NCBI RefSeq assembly: GCF_019352175.1
Contig: NZ_JACBYI010000004.1
Span: 62,001-126,000 of the forward strand
Origin: Paenibacillus sp. S150
GTDB lineage: Bacteria; Bacillota; Bacilli; Paenibacillales; Paenibacillaceae
Direction: 5' to 3'
DNA: 64,000 nucleotides
The notes under the pieces were generated by a model. It was not told the origin of the DNA. It did no database searches and worked only from the letters and a program-made list of their open reading frames with translations. This document shows positions 48,641 through 57,318 of this stretch, piece after piece. The stretch's first letter is position 1. The number at the start of each line of letters is the position of its first letter. The translations under genes were made by a program, and so were the position numbers.

Positions 48641-48730
48641 GAATTTATAGGTTTCAGGCTATAAATTAGCCTTATCTTTCCCGCTGAAACGATACCGTCC
48701 TTATAAGGACGGCGAAGCCGTTTCCACTTG
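48641..48730 (+). repeat. R95 dispersed repeat, nearly complete copy
   Basis: Starts GAATTTATAGGTTTCAGGCT, then AAATTAGCCTTATC, CCGCTGAAACG, CCGTCCTTATAAGGACGG and CGAAGCCGTTTCCACTTG. It may fold into a long hairpin just after the regulator gene. Confidence 0.75.
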
Positions 48731-48734
48731 AAAA

Positions 48735-49105
48735 TTCAGAATTTATATGTTTGGGGGGAAGCTTATCCGTTAATTCACGGCTGCGCTGTAAATGAAAGAA
48801 TGGATCGGGACTTTGGCCAATCAAACTGCGCGATTGCGTTGTCCGCAGCGGGCAGGCAGAGCGAATCAGAGGCAGAAGTGCCTTTGATTTCGCCCGAAGC
48901 CGGCTGGACGGTGGAATCAGAGGCAGAAGTACCTTTGAATTCACCCGAAGCCGGCTGGACGGTGAAATCAAAGGCAGAAGTACCTTTGAATTCACCCGAA
49001 GCCGGCTGGACGAGGGAATCAAAGGCAGAAGTACCTTTGAATTCGCCCGAAGCCGGCTGGACGAGGGAATCAGCGCGAAATGATTCTTCTCCTCCCCAAT
49101 GAATT
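48735..49105. repeat. 51-bp-unit repeat block (R51), copy 1 with four units
   Basis: Four tandem 51-base units start at 48863, 48914, 48965 and 49016, each beginning GAATCAGAGGCAGAAGT or a near variant. They are flanked by unique head (GGATCGGGACTT...GCGCGATTGCGTT) and tail (GAATCAGCGCGAAATG, CTTCTCCTCCCCA) segments. A shorter copy with two units lies at 53284-53545. Because the unit length is divisible by 3 and has no stops, several frames stay open (e.g. 48728-49102 with repeated EAEVPLNSPEAGWT). No convincing ribosome site or fixed frame argues against a protein. Confidence 0.75.
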
Positions 49106-49155
49106 GGCAGCATTCTTATTATAGACGCCGATAGGCGTCTTTCTTGAAATATATA

Positions 49156-49240
49156 GAATTTATATGTTTCACGCTATCCATTATCCTTCTATTTTTGGAG
49201 AAACGGATACCGCCTCTTTCAGAGGGCGGCGAAGCCGTTT
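49156..49240 (+). repeat. R95 dispersed repeat, diverged copy
   Basis: TATATGTTTCACGCTATCCA, GGAGAAACGGATACCG, then CGCCTCTTTCAGAGGGCGGCG and AAGCCGTTT. The central hairpin differs in sequence from the other copies but keeps its pairing. Confidence 0.65.
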
Positions 49241-49248
49241 ATTCTTAT

Positions 49249-49262
49249 TGAAAGCGCTTTAA
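49249..49262. promoter_or_regulatory. cre-like site upstream of the fifth importer
   Basis: TGAAAGCGCTTTAA matches the CcpA operator consensus closely. A second one, TGAAAGCGCTTCAC at about 49454-49467, overlaps the first codons of the permease gene. Together they suggest glucose repression of the importer. Confidence 0.65.
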
Positions 49263-49446
49263 TTTTGGGAATGCCTATCACATTTGATAATAACGGGGCT
49301 GCCGGGGCTTTAAAACCGCGCTCCTATCAAATTTGATGGGGAGCATCAATACTCATGATTTTCAAAAACGGGCAATGAAGATAGCATGGAACTTGAGCCG
49401 GAGGAAGCAACCGGCGGGGAGATAATTGGGCGCGGGAGGTGAAAAT

Positions 49447-50403
49447 TTGAAAATTGAAAGCGCTTCACAGGTAAATCAAGTCGCTCGATTAGGTAAGAAT
49501 CAGGGATTCGGGCATTTTTTTAAGCGTGACTGGCAGCTTTACCTGCTAGTAATGATTCCGCTGGCTTTTGTAATCGTGTTTAAATATTTACCGATGACAG
49601 GACTTGTAATCGCTTTTAAAGACTACAAGATAGCAAGGGGCTTCTGGGGCAGTGAATGGGCCGGGTTTGAAGTATTCCGGGATATTTTCTCCAAGCCTGA
49701 CTTTGTCCGTGCCGTCCGCAATACGCTGATGCTCAATATTCTTGATCTCGTATTCAGCTTCACAATGCCGATCGTACTGGCTCTGATGCTGAATGAAGTC
49801 AAAAGCGTAAGATTCAAACGTGTAAACCAAACCATGCTGTACTTACCGCACTTCCTGTCCTGGGTTATTATCGGAGCAATCGCGTACCAGCTCCTTAGCC
49901 AAGGAAGCGGGGTCATCAATAATTTAATTGAACTTATGGGCGGGAACCGTGTTCCGTTCCTCCAGGAAGATACGCATTGGCTGGTCAGCTATCTGGCCAT
50001 CGGTGTGTGGCAGAGCATGGGATGGGGAACCATTATCTACCTGGCGGCCATTAGCGGCATCAATCCGGAGATGTATGAAGCGGCTACCGTGGATGGGGCG
50101 GGACGCTGGAGAAAGGTATGGAATATTACCGTTCCTTCAATCCGTGCGACCATCGTAACTTTGCTGATTATGAATCTGGGAAAGGTAATGGAGGGTTCGT
50201 TCGAGCGTATCTTCGCTCTGCAAAACAAGGCCACCACAGAGTACACAACGACCATACCGGTTCTGGTGTACCGTTGGGGGATTGAAAGCGGTAATTTCAG
50301 CCGGGCGACAGCGCTTGGATTATTCCAATCCGTCATCGGTATTATTCTTGTAATAACGGCAGACCGCGTCGCCAAGAAGCTTGGCGAGGATGGAATATTA
50401 TAG
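49447..50403 (+). CDS. Sugar ABC importer permease (LplB type), fifth importer
   Basis: 318 residues from a TTG at 49447, 7 bases after GGGAGG; the frame extends to a TTG at 49426 without a ribosome site. Six membrane helices with the LplB-type FKYLPMTGLVIAFKDYK. The EAA loop is YEAATVDGAGRWRKVWNITVP near 210. A second cre-like site overlaps its first codons. It is 15 bases ahead of the partner permease. Confidence 0.91.
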   Translation: MKIESASQVNQVARLGKNQGFGHFFKRDWQLYLLVMIPLAFVIVFKYLPMTGLVIAFKDYKIARGFWGSEWAGFEVFRDIFSKPDFVRAVRNTLMLNILDLVFSFTMPIVLALMLNEVKSVRFKRVNQTMLYLPHFLSWVIIGAIAYQLLSQGSGVINNLIELMGGNRVPFLQEDTHWLVSYLAIGVWQSMGWGTIIYLAAISGINPEMYEAATVDGAGRWRKVWNITVPSIRATIVTLLIMNLGKVMEGSFERIFALQNKATTEYTTTIPVLVYRWGIESGNFSRATALGLFQSVIGIILVITADRVAKKLGEDGIL

Positions 50404-50417
50404 AAAGGAGAGAAACC

Positions 50418-51317
50418 ATGACAGCATCAACCGGCAACCCTGCCGCATCGCGCAAAGGGCGTATGGACATCTGGGAACTGCTGATCCGCCTCGTTCTGAT
50501 TATTGCTTCACTGGTGTGTTTGCTGCCGTTTCTTCATGTTGTGTCGAAATCCCTGAGCTCGGACTCTTTTGTCATAGCCAATAAGGTCTTTCTGTGGCCG
50601 CAGGGCTTCACCATTGAAGCGTACAAAAAAATCTTCGCGGATGCCAGTATACTCCGTTCCCTGTACATCTCGGTTATAGTGACCGTGCTGTTCACTGTTC
50701 TGGGGATGATCCTGACCATCTGCGCAGCCTACCCGCTGTCGAGACCGCAGATGAAGGGCCGCAGGGTAATCACCTTCATTTTCCTGTTCACGATGTACTT
50801 TAGTGGAGGAATCATCCCGGACTATATGAACATTAACAATCTGGGGCTGATGGATACGATATGGTCACTGATTCTGCCGTTATCATTCAGCGTCTTCAAT
50901 CTGCTGATTATGAAGACCTCGCTAACGAGCAGCATTCCCGTAAGCCTGGAAGAATCTGCGCGGATCGACGGTGCCGGACATTTCCGAATCCTGCTCAGCA
51001 TTGTCATTCCGTTGTCCAAACCGATTATCGCGACCCTCTCTCTCTTCTACGCGGTTGGCCGCTGGAATGCTTACCAGGATGCATTGTTCTATATTAAGCA
51101 TGAGACCTCGCTGCGGCCTCTGCAGCTCAAGCTGTATTATCTGGTTATTCAAGCCAGCGAAAGCTTTCAGCTGGAAGCAACCCAGGTATCGCTCAGTAAT
51201 CCGGAAGTGCTAAAAGCATCAGTTGTTGTGTTTGCAACGCTGCCTATACTTTGCATCTATCCCTTTGTGCAGAAGTACTTCGTTCAGGGCGTTATGCTCG
51301 GAGCGGTCAAAGAATAA
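50418..51317 (+). CDS. Sugar ABC importer permease (YtcP type), fifth importer
   Basis: 299 residues after AAAGGAGAG. Six helices; loop EESARIDGAGHFRILLSIVIP; C-terminus FVQKYFVQGVMLGAVKE. It lies in one operon with the genes on either side. Confidence 0.92.
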   Translation: MTASTGNPAASRKGRMDIWELLIRLVLIIASLVCLLPFLHVVSKSLSSDSFVIANKVFLWPQGFTIEAYKKIFADASILRSLYISVIVTVLFTVLGMILTICAAYPLSRPQMKGRRVITFIFLFTMYFSGGIIPDYMNINNLGLMDTIWSLILPLSFSVFNLLIMKTSLTSSIPVSLEESARIDGAGHFRILLSIVIPLSKPIIATLSLFYAVGRWNAYQDALFYIKHETSLRPLQLKLYYLVIQASESFQLEATQVSLSNPEVLKASVVVFATLPILCIYPFVQKYFVQGVMLGAVKE

Positions 51318-51376
51318 GCTTATGTTCCGCAACAGTAATTCTACAGTCCGAAAATTAAAAAATTGGGGGAATTGCG

Positions 51377-53020
51377 ATGAACAAAAAAGGTTTTGTTTCG
51401 TTAATGACGGCAACTGTCCTGACGGCCGGCATGCTGGCCGGATGCTCCGGGGGAAATAACAACAACCGCAGTGCCGAACCCAGCAGCCCTGCCGAGACGG
51501 CAGGAGCCAATAACCAGAGCGAAGGCTTTACGGATTATTCCAAAGGCTTCGAAAAGAAGGTTGCGATCGATATACCGGTCTATGAGCGCGCGTTCGAGGG
51601 CTGGAATGTAACCGACAACTATTACACCCGCTGGGTTCAGGCGGAATTCGGCGACAAATACAATATCGAAGTCAACTATGTGCCGATTACGCGCAGCAGC
51701 GAGGTGACCGATTATGAGCAGCTGCTGGCGTCGCATAAGGCTCCGGATATCATTTTTCACTACGATATGCCGCAAGCGCTTACGTATTATGGCGAGGATG
51801 TTATGCAGCCGCTGAACTATGCTGAAATCGAAAATTATGCACCGACTTACTGGAAGAATATGAGCGAGACTATCCAGCAGTATGGTACCGTGGATGACCA
51901 GAATATTTTCTTCTTTGCCGCCCGTCCTGAAGCCGACAACTTCGTTAACATCATCCGTAAGGACTGGGTTGAGCAGGTTGGAATGAAGGTTGAAGATTTG
52001 ACTTCGCTGGAACGGTACAATGAGATGCTGAAGAAATGGAAGGAGAACGGACTCGGTGTGACCGGCGGCGCCCTGGTTCAAAACAGCTTCAACTACAACT
52101 ACGCTTTCCGCGATTGGCCGGTCGATGCCGCATACCGCGCGCTGTATTCCGATCTCAGCGTAGCCGATCTGCCTTCCGTTGATACGGAGCGCTACCTGCG
52201 TAACTTGAACTATCAGTATAATAACGGTCTTATCGATAAAGAGTTCTATCTGCGCAATGACGACAACAAAATCAAGTCTGAATTCGTTGCCGGCAAGACA
52301 GGTACCTACGGGTTCTATCTTACCAACAATACTGACGTCTTTGCCGCTACTCTGGCGAACAATCCGGATGCTGAATTTACGGTAGTGCCTCCTTATGCAG
52401 GTGTTCCGGAAGGCTATAAGCCTCAAGGACGCGCATACTGGCCGTTTGGCTTCATCATGGGGATCAACTATGAAACTACGGATGAAGAACGCGCTGCTGT
52501 CTGGATGTATCTCGAATGGCTCAGCCAGCCGGATAACCTGTTCAAGTTCCAGAACGGTGTTGAAGGCGAGAACTATACGCTTGACGCAGAAGGCATCGCT
52601 GTGAAGAATCCTGACTACAAAGGCGAAGCTGTTCTGGCACAGAACAATAATAAAGACTACTGGGGCCTCGTAACTGAAATCGCGCAGTATGAGGATGCTG
52701 ACAAGACGCTTACATCGAACCTCCGCAACTGGTCACCTGCCGGCTACGAAGATCTCGCTAACGACATGGTGAAGTACTATAACGAGGTTGCAGAATTCCG
52801 CACACCGGATGCAATGTTCACCGTCGTGCTTGAGAAGGTTAACGAGTACAAAGCGGATCTGAACTCCCTGTTCCAGGATCTGTATGTGAAGACCGCGCTG
52901 GCTCCGGAAGCTGAATTCGACGCCACCTATGAAGCAGCCAAGAAAACTTATCTGGAGGCGGGCTACCAGGAAATCCTTGATGAGAAGCAAGAAGCGATCG
53001 CTGCGGGCAAGTTCCGTTAA
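51377..53020 (+). CDS. Extracellular solute-binding lipoprotein, fifth importer
   Basis: 547 residues. The signal peptide ends in LAGC near residue 22, followed by an Asn/Ser/Glu-rich tether. The rest is a LipO/YtcQ-type binder. It closes the permease-permease-lipoprotein operon. A strong terminator follows. Confidence 0.92.
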   Translation: MNKKGFVSLMTATVLTAGMLAGCSGGNNNNRSAEPSSPAETAGANNQSEGFTDYSKGFEKKVAIDIPVYERAFEGWNVTDNYYTRWVQAEFGDKYNIEVNYVPITRSSEVTDYEQLLASHKAPDIIFHYDMPQALTYYGEDVMQPLNYAEIENYAPTYWKNMSETIQQYGTVDDQNIFFFAARPEADNFVNIIRKDWVEQVGMKVEDLTSLERYNEMLKKWKENGLGVTGGALVQNSFNYNYAFRDWPVDAAYRALYSDLSVADLPSVDTERYLRNLNYQYNNGLIDKEFYLRNDDNKIKSEFVAGKTGTYGFYLTNNTDVFAATLANNPDAEFTVVPPYAGVPEGYKPQGRAYWPFGFIMGINYETTDEERAAVWMYLEWLSQPDNLFKFQNGVEGENYTLDAEGIAVKNPDYKGEAVLAQNNNKDYWGLVTEIAQYEDADKTLTSNLRNWSPAGYEDLANDMVKYYNEVAEFRTPDAMFTVVLEKVNEYKADLNSLFQDLYVKTALAPEAEFDATYEAAKKTYLEAGYQEILDEKQEAIAAGKFR

Positions 53021-53063
53021 TTCCATGGCGCTCAGCATAACTGATAAGCCGCACGAATGAAAT

Positions 53064-53113
53064 AATCCCCGGCGGGCCGGTCCATAGCGATATGGAAGCC
53101 CGCCGGGGATTTT
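53064..53113 (+). terminator. Strong terminator after the fifth importer
   Basis: AATCCCCGGCGGGC pairs perfectly with GCCCGCCGGGGATT and is followed by TT; the loop holds a smaller hairpin. It lies 43 bases after the lipoprotein stop. Confidence 0.9.
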
Positions 53114-53132
53114 GCGCAAATATAAGATTTAT

Positions 53133-53287
53133 CCTGAATTTCGAAAGTGAATTGAACCAATCCAAGATAGGACAAGGGATAAACCCTCTTTTTGCTTCAC
53201 CCATTGGGTGCAGGCTGTTTGTAGCAAGACATCCCTTCGTGTAGAGCTTTTTAGATGATTTGTGGATACTTACTTTCGAAATTCAGG
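53133..53287. repeat. Dispersed repeat B with perfect terminal inverted repeats, copy 2
   Basis: 155 bases bounded by CCTGAATTTCGAAAGT and ACTTTCGAAATTCAGG, close in sequence to the copy at 13508-13661 throughout. Its right end abuts the R51 block, whereas copy 1 abuts an R95 half. Confidence 0.85.
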
Positions 53288-53545
53288 TTTATGGGGAAGC
53301 GAAGCTTATCCGTTATTTCTGCGGTGTATATGAACGAATGGATCGGGACTTCGGCCAAGCAAACTGCGCGATTGCGTTGGCCGCAGCGGGCAGGGAGAGG
53401 GAATCAGAGGCAGAAGTACCTTTAATTTCGCCCGAAGTCGGCTGGACGCTGAAATCAGAGGCAGAAGTACCTTTGAATTCGCCTGAAGCCGGCTGGACGA
53501 GGGAATCAGCGCGAAATGGTTCTTCTCCTCCCCACTGAAATGGCG
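53284..53545. repeat. 51-bp-unit repeat block (R51), copy 2 with two units
   Basis: Same head and tail segments as the block at 48735-49105, but only two 51-base units (53401 and 53452). The difference in unit number shows that the array expands or contracts. Confidence 0.75.
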
Positions 53546-53567
53546 GGTTACCGAATGTAAAAAGGAC

Positions 53568-53597
53568 CTGGAGCAGAGCTTCAGGTTTTTCTTAAAA
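53568..53597 (+). terminator. Terminator-like hairpin after the R51 block
   Basis: CCTGGAGC pairs with GCTTCAGG around AGA and is followed by TTTTT. It follows no recognised gene, only the repeat block, which raises the question whether the block is transcribed. Confidence 0.6.
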
Positions 53598-53601
53598 GAT
53601 A

Positions 53602-53693
53602 AGTTATATGTTTCACGCTAAAAAATTAGCCTTATCCTTCTTGCTGAAACGGCTGCGCCGTCCTGATAAGGACGGCGCAGCCGTTTCCACTTG
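53602..53693 (+). repeat. R95 dispersed repeat, complete copy
   Basis: TTATATGTTTCACGCTA, AAATTAGCCTTATCCTTC, GCTGAAACGG, then CCGTCCTGATAAGGACGG and CGCAGCCGTTTCCACTTG. Confidence 0.75.
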
Positions 53694-53720
53694 CGTAGGT
53701 TATATAGGCTATTAGAGTGG

Positions 53721-53844
53721 ACGCTCCGCGAACGGAGCGTTGTCCGGGTCGCAGTGCTCTCCAGATTTATTTCATTCCCCTTAGGAGCTGCGAGGAAATG
53801 AGTACCCGCTTTTGTTGACAAAATCTCCACGGTTTTGTCAACAA
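53721..53844. other. Two strong perfect hairpins in a non-coding stretch
   Basis: ACGCTCCG/CGGAGCGT with loop CGAA (53721-53740), then TTGTTGACAAAA/TTTTGTCAACAA with a 9-base loop (53812-53844). Neither has a T run. They follow the R95 hairpin and precede the dead IS element. No gene was seen from 53694 to 53990. Confidence 0.55.
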
Positions 53845-53994
53845 TGTAGCGGTACTTTATTTCGTCGCAGTCTCTTGGCGGTGAAAATCCGGAGACCCAC
53901 GCGGCCGCTGCCGCTGTTCCGCGGGTCCGTCCGCTCCGCTGTTTAAGCGGGAGACGGTTCTGTAATCTTTAAAAAACACAACAAAGAAACTGGA

Positions 53995-55607
53995 CAGTGA
54001 AAAGTTCTTTTCGAAAAATCGACGCAAAGAAAAATAACCCAATTGAGCGAAATTATGGTATCCTTTAGTTTTCACACGAAAGGAATAATCGCCAAATGGG
54101 TTACAAGAAGCAGTTTACCCTATTTGCAGGCGATTGAACATACCTATGCTCAAATATATGAACACCCTTTTACAGCCTTTCCGTTCCTGCTTTTCCAGAC
54201 AAGCGACGTTCGAGTGGTTTGTCGTTATCGTTGTGGGTTTTATGCTGCGCTCCGACCACCTGGGCGTAACTTCTGTGATTCGGGATCTCTCGCTGAACAG
54301 CCGCTGCTACGAGACGCTGATTCACTTCTTCCGTTCGTCCGGCTGGTCCACTCAGGCGCTAAGGCAGAAATGGCTTCAGGTCGTGCGCCAGCATGCGCCA
54401 CTCTTGGTGATTCAGGGTCGCGTGGTCCTCGTCGGCGACGGTATGAAACAGGCCAAGGAGGGTCGCCGAATGCCGGGGGTCAAGAAGCTTCATCAGGAAT
54501 CCGAAAATGTCTCCAAGGATGACTACATCTTTGGTCATTTGTTCGGCGCCAGCGGCATTCTGGTCTGCGATTCAAGGAAGTGGTTCTGCTTGCCCTTGTT
54601 CATAAATCTAAAAGACGGTATCCAAACCATTCGGGGCTGGAAGAAGTCCAGGGGCGAAGGAGAGACGCATTCCCATGTCGTTCAGATGATTGAATAAGGC
54701 TTCGAGGCCGCGAAAGGCTCCGGTCAAGCACTGCTGCTTTTGGATCGGTACTTCTTGTCGGTTCCGGCCTTGGAGCGGCTGAATGCATGCCACCTCGCTT
54801 CTGAAACCCGCATGCACCTGGTGACGAAAGCGAAATCGAACGTGGTGGCCTAAGAACCCCCTCCTGCCAAGAAACCCGGACGGGGCCGGCCTCCCCAAAA
54901 AGACCAATCGGTCAAACTGAAGGAGCTGTTCACGACTCGCGCTGCTGATTTTCAAACTACAACTCTTCCCCTGTACGGCAAAGAAGAGACGGTTCAATGG
55001 CTGTGCCTGGATCTGCTTTGGGGCCAAGGCATGTATCAGGAACTGCGCTTTGTGCTGGTGATGCATCAGGGCCGCTGCTCCATTTTTGGTCAGTACGGAT
55101 TTGAGCCTGGCAGCCCCAGATATCATCCGCTTGTACGGTTAACGCTTCAAGATTGAGTGCACGTTTCGGGAAATGAAGCAAGTCACCCACGCCTTCGGCT
55201 ACCGCTTCTGGAGCAAGTCGATGCTGAAGCTGAACCGGTTTTTGAGAAAAGAGGAAGCTCATCCGCTCGAAGCCGTAACGAACGAGCAAGCCCGGCAGCG
55301 CATCCAGAAAGCGATCCAGGCCATCGAAGGATTCGTGATGTGCCAGTGCTATGCGATGGGACTGTTACAACTAATCGCCTTGCAGTTTTCAGGCCGGACT
55401 TCAGGGCTATGTTTCCGCTATCTGCGAACGCCCTCCCGTGCTGTGGTCTCTGAAGCCAGCGCAGCCGTTTATTTACGCAAGTCTATTTTTCGCCTGTTTG
55501 CTCAAAGTCCCCACTTATCCATAACGAAAATAATTATATCCAAGCAAGAAAACACGGATGTGGAGCGCGATTCGCTGGTTTCTTAGCACTGTAGAACTTT
55601 TGACTGG
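53995..55607 (+). mobile_element. Degenerate insertion sequence with DDE transposase
   Basis: A roughly 1.6-kb element. CAGTGAAAAGTTCT (53995-54008) at the left and the inverted AGAACTTTTGACTG (55593-55606) at the right look like imperfect terminal inverted repeats. The transposase inside is broken. No target duplication could be defined with confidence, so the ends are approximate. Confidence 0.7.
54134..55586 (+). pseudogene. Broken DDE transposase (IS4/IS701-like)
   Basis: The chain can be read as MLKYMNTLLQPFRSCF... through VVLVGDGMKQAKEGRR (first Asp), LLLLDRYFLSVPALER (second Asp) and RFKIECTFREMKQVTHA (Glu), the DDE triad of cut-and-paste transposases. In-frame TAA codons at 54695 and 54849 and a frameshift plus TAA near 55140 interrupt it. 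An intact enzyme would have about 480 residues. It cannot move itself. Family assignment between IS4 and IS701 is not certain. Confidence 0.85.
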
Positions 55608-55699
55608 AAACTTAATGTAATTGAACCGGCTTATATTAAATGAACCGGCGAACCTGAACAAGCTGATGGAACGCAAGGAAATTTATTGGAACGGAAGCG

Positions 55700-55885
55700 A
55701 AGTGGAAAAAGTAACACTAATGGGCTTGGAATCCTGGCTATAACGGGCTTTAGTGGGATTTTGTACACTTAATGGAGGCCTGCTCACCTCATATGGGGGG
55801 AAACGGATGGATTAGGTATCCTTTTTCCCACTAACGCCGGCGGAAAAGGGGATAAGGTGAGATTAAGTTTACTTTTTCCACTTGG
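55700..55885 (+). repeat. Dispersed MITE-like repeat A, copy 3
   Basis: AAGTGGAAAAAGTAACACTAA at the left (first bases 55700-55719) and TTAAGTTTACTTTTTCCACTT at the right, with the internal inverted TATCCTTTTTCCCACTAAC. Copies 1 and 2 lie at 2825 and 13008. The rest of the 55611-55971 gap shows no gene. Confidence 0.75.
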
Positions 55886-55971
55886 CTTACCGCCGGGTCC
55901 CTTTAAAAGCACTTTAACCTGAAATGTCCGACGGCCGCGCTGTCCTGTGAAGGCCGGCGCAGCGTTCTACG

Positions 55972-56871
55972 CTATTCAAGCCCCGGCAGGAACACCTCCT
56001 CGGTCACCTGCACGAGGCAGCGTGCCGCTGTGCTGAGTCCGCCGCTGACCGGATAGATCAGGCAGGTCGTCCGCTGGGTCTGCTCCAGCTCCTTGATATG
56101 CAATGAGACCAGCCCCCCTCCGTTCAGCAGCTCGGAGCGGAGATAGGATTTCGGCAGCAAGGCTGCGGCTTTGATGGTCGGCAGCAGCCGGACGATCGCC
56201 TCGAACGAGTCGATCTCCATACGCACGTCGGGATCAACGCCGCTGCGCTGGAACAGCTCGTCGGTCATGCGGCGGTACCAGGTTCCCTTGGAGAAGAGAA
56301 TCATCGGCAGCCGGGCGAGATCGCCCATGGCCAGCTTCCCAGAGTGGGCCAGCGGATGATGCTCGGAGACGACCAGCCTTAGCTGGTCCTCGAACAGCGG
56401 GATGCAGCGCAGGCCGGGCTCCTGAATGGCGGAGGCGATAATGCCGAGATCGGATCTGCCCTCGCTGACCGAGGAGACGATCTCATGCGTCTTGCCGGTG
56501 ATCAGCTTCAGCTCGGCGGCCGGATACTTCTCCATGTAGGCGTTCACAAGCGGAGGAAGTGTCGTCTGCAGCGTGGTCAGGCTGGCTCCGAGCGTTACAA
56601 GCTGCGGCTCCCCTTCCTTGAATTTCGACAGCGCTTCCAGAAATTTGGAGCGCTGCTGCCGCTGCTCCAGTGCGTAGGTGTAAGTAAGCCGGCCCACCTC
56701 GGTCAGCTCCAGCCGCTTGCCGAACCGGTTGAACAGGGCAACGCCCAGCCGCTCCTCCAGCTTGGAGATTTTGCGGGAGAGGGCCGGCTGGGACAAGTTG
56801 AGCTGGCGCGAAGCCCGGTTCAGGCTGGAATGCTCTACTACGGCGGCAAAAATGTCCAAATCATCAAACAT
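55972..56871 (-). CDS. LysR-family transcriptional regulator beside the sdh operon
   Basis: 299 residues from ATG 56871, 7 bases after AGGAGG. An open frame continues upstream to 57105, but only through a 66-bp tandem repeat, so the shorter start is right. The N-terminal winged helix-turn-helix has NRASRQLNLSQPALSRKISKLEERLG. The effector-binding domain (about 88-295) has two alpha/beta lobes with GIIASAIQEPGL. It diverges from sdhC, so it is the prime candidate regulator of succinate dehydrogenase. The ligand is unknown. Confidence 0.92.
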   Translation of the reverse strand: MFDDLDIFAAVVEHSSLNRASRQLNLSQPALSRKISKLEERLGVALFNRFGKRLELTEVGRLTYTYALEQRQQRSKFLEALSKFKEGEPQLVTLGASLTTLQTTLPPLVNAYMEKYPAAELKLITGKTHEIVSSVSEGRSDLGIIASAIQEPGLRCIPLFEDQLRLVVSEHHPLAHSGKLAMGDLARLPMILFSKGTWYRRMTDELFQRSGVDPDVRMEIDSFEAIVRLLPTIKAAALLPKSYLRSELLNGGGLVSLHIKELEQTQRTTCLIYPVSGGLSTAARCLVQVTEEVFLPGLE

Positions 56872-56888
56872 AAGCCATCCTCCTAAAA

Positions 56889-57072
56889 GTTTTATGGAGC
56901 AGCACTTCTCCGGATATGCACCGCAATAAAACCCGCTCCGGAAGCATACGCCAAGTTTTATGGAGCAGCACTTCTCCGGATATGCACCGCAATAAAACCC
57001 GCTCCGGAAGCATACGCCAAGTTTTATGGAGCAGCACTTCTCCGGATATGCACCGCAATAAAACCCGCTCCG
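56889..57072. repeat. 66-bp tandem repeat (2.8 copies) in the lysR leader
   Basis: Units start at 56889, 56955 and 57021 with GTTTTATGGAGCAGCACTTC; the third stops after 52 bases at GCTCCG. The units appear identical. Each contains two TCCGGA hexamers. The array begins 17 bases upstream of the lysR start codon, immediately before its ribosome site. Confidence 0.9.
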
Positions 57073-57222
57073 ATAGTTTAGACATGAATCATCCGCAGGG
57101 TACACCGTATTATTTACTTCTGCCCGTTATCAAGAAAGTGATATATGGCATAGACGCCATAATAATATATCCTTTACCGGCAAGGACTAGCAGCGTTTGC
57201 GCTGCAATTATTCCGTTCCAAA

Positions 57223-57237
57223 TGAGAATTATTATCA
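57223..57237. promoter_or_regulatory. Fur-like iron box upstream of sdhC
   Basis: TGAGAATTATTATCA differs by one base from the 7-1-7 Fur consensus TGATAATNATTATCA. It lies 285 bases ahead of sdhC and near AT-rich promoter-like sequence. Consensus match only. Confidence 0.55.
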
Positions 57238-57318
57238 TATTAAAAATATTCTTATGCATTTATTGTATAACGTTTAATAATTAGATTGCAATTCCCTTAT
57301 AAGAGAAAAAGGAGTAAC

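Noticed and set aside
48728-49113. Open frames on both strands of the R51 block that could be called repeat proteins
   Set aside because: The unit is 51 bases, a multiple of 3 without stops, so several frames stay open automatically. No frame has a good ribosome site, and the same DNA recurs elsewhere with different unit number.
56889-57072. CRISPR-like array
   Set aside because: Units are directly adjacent and identical over their full 66 bases with no variable spacers, and no cas genes are present.
56872-57105. 78-residue N-terminal extension of the LysR protein (SGFYCGAYPEKCCSIKL repeats)
   Set aside because: It is translation of the 66-bp tandem repeat. A strong AGGAGG site precedes the ATG at 56871, where the LysR family begins.
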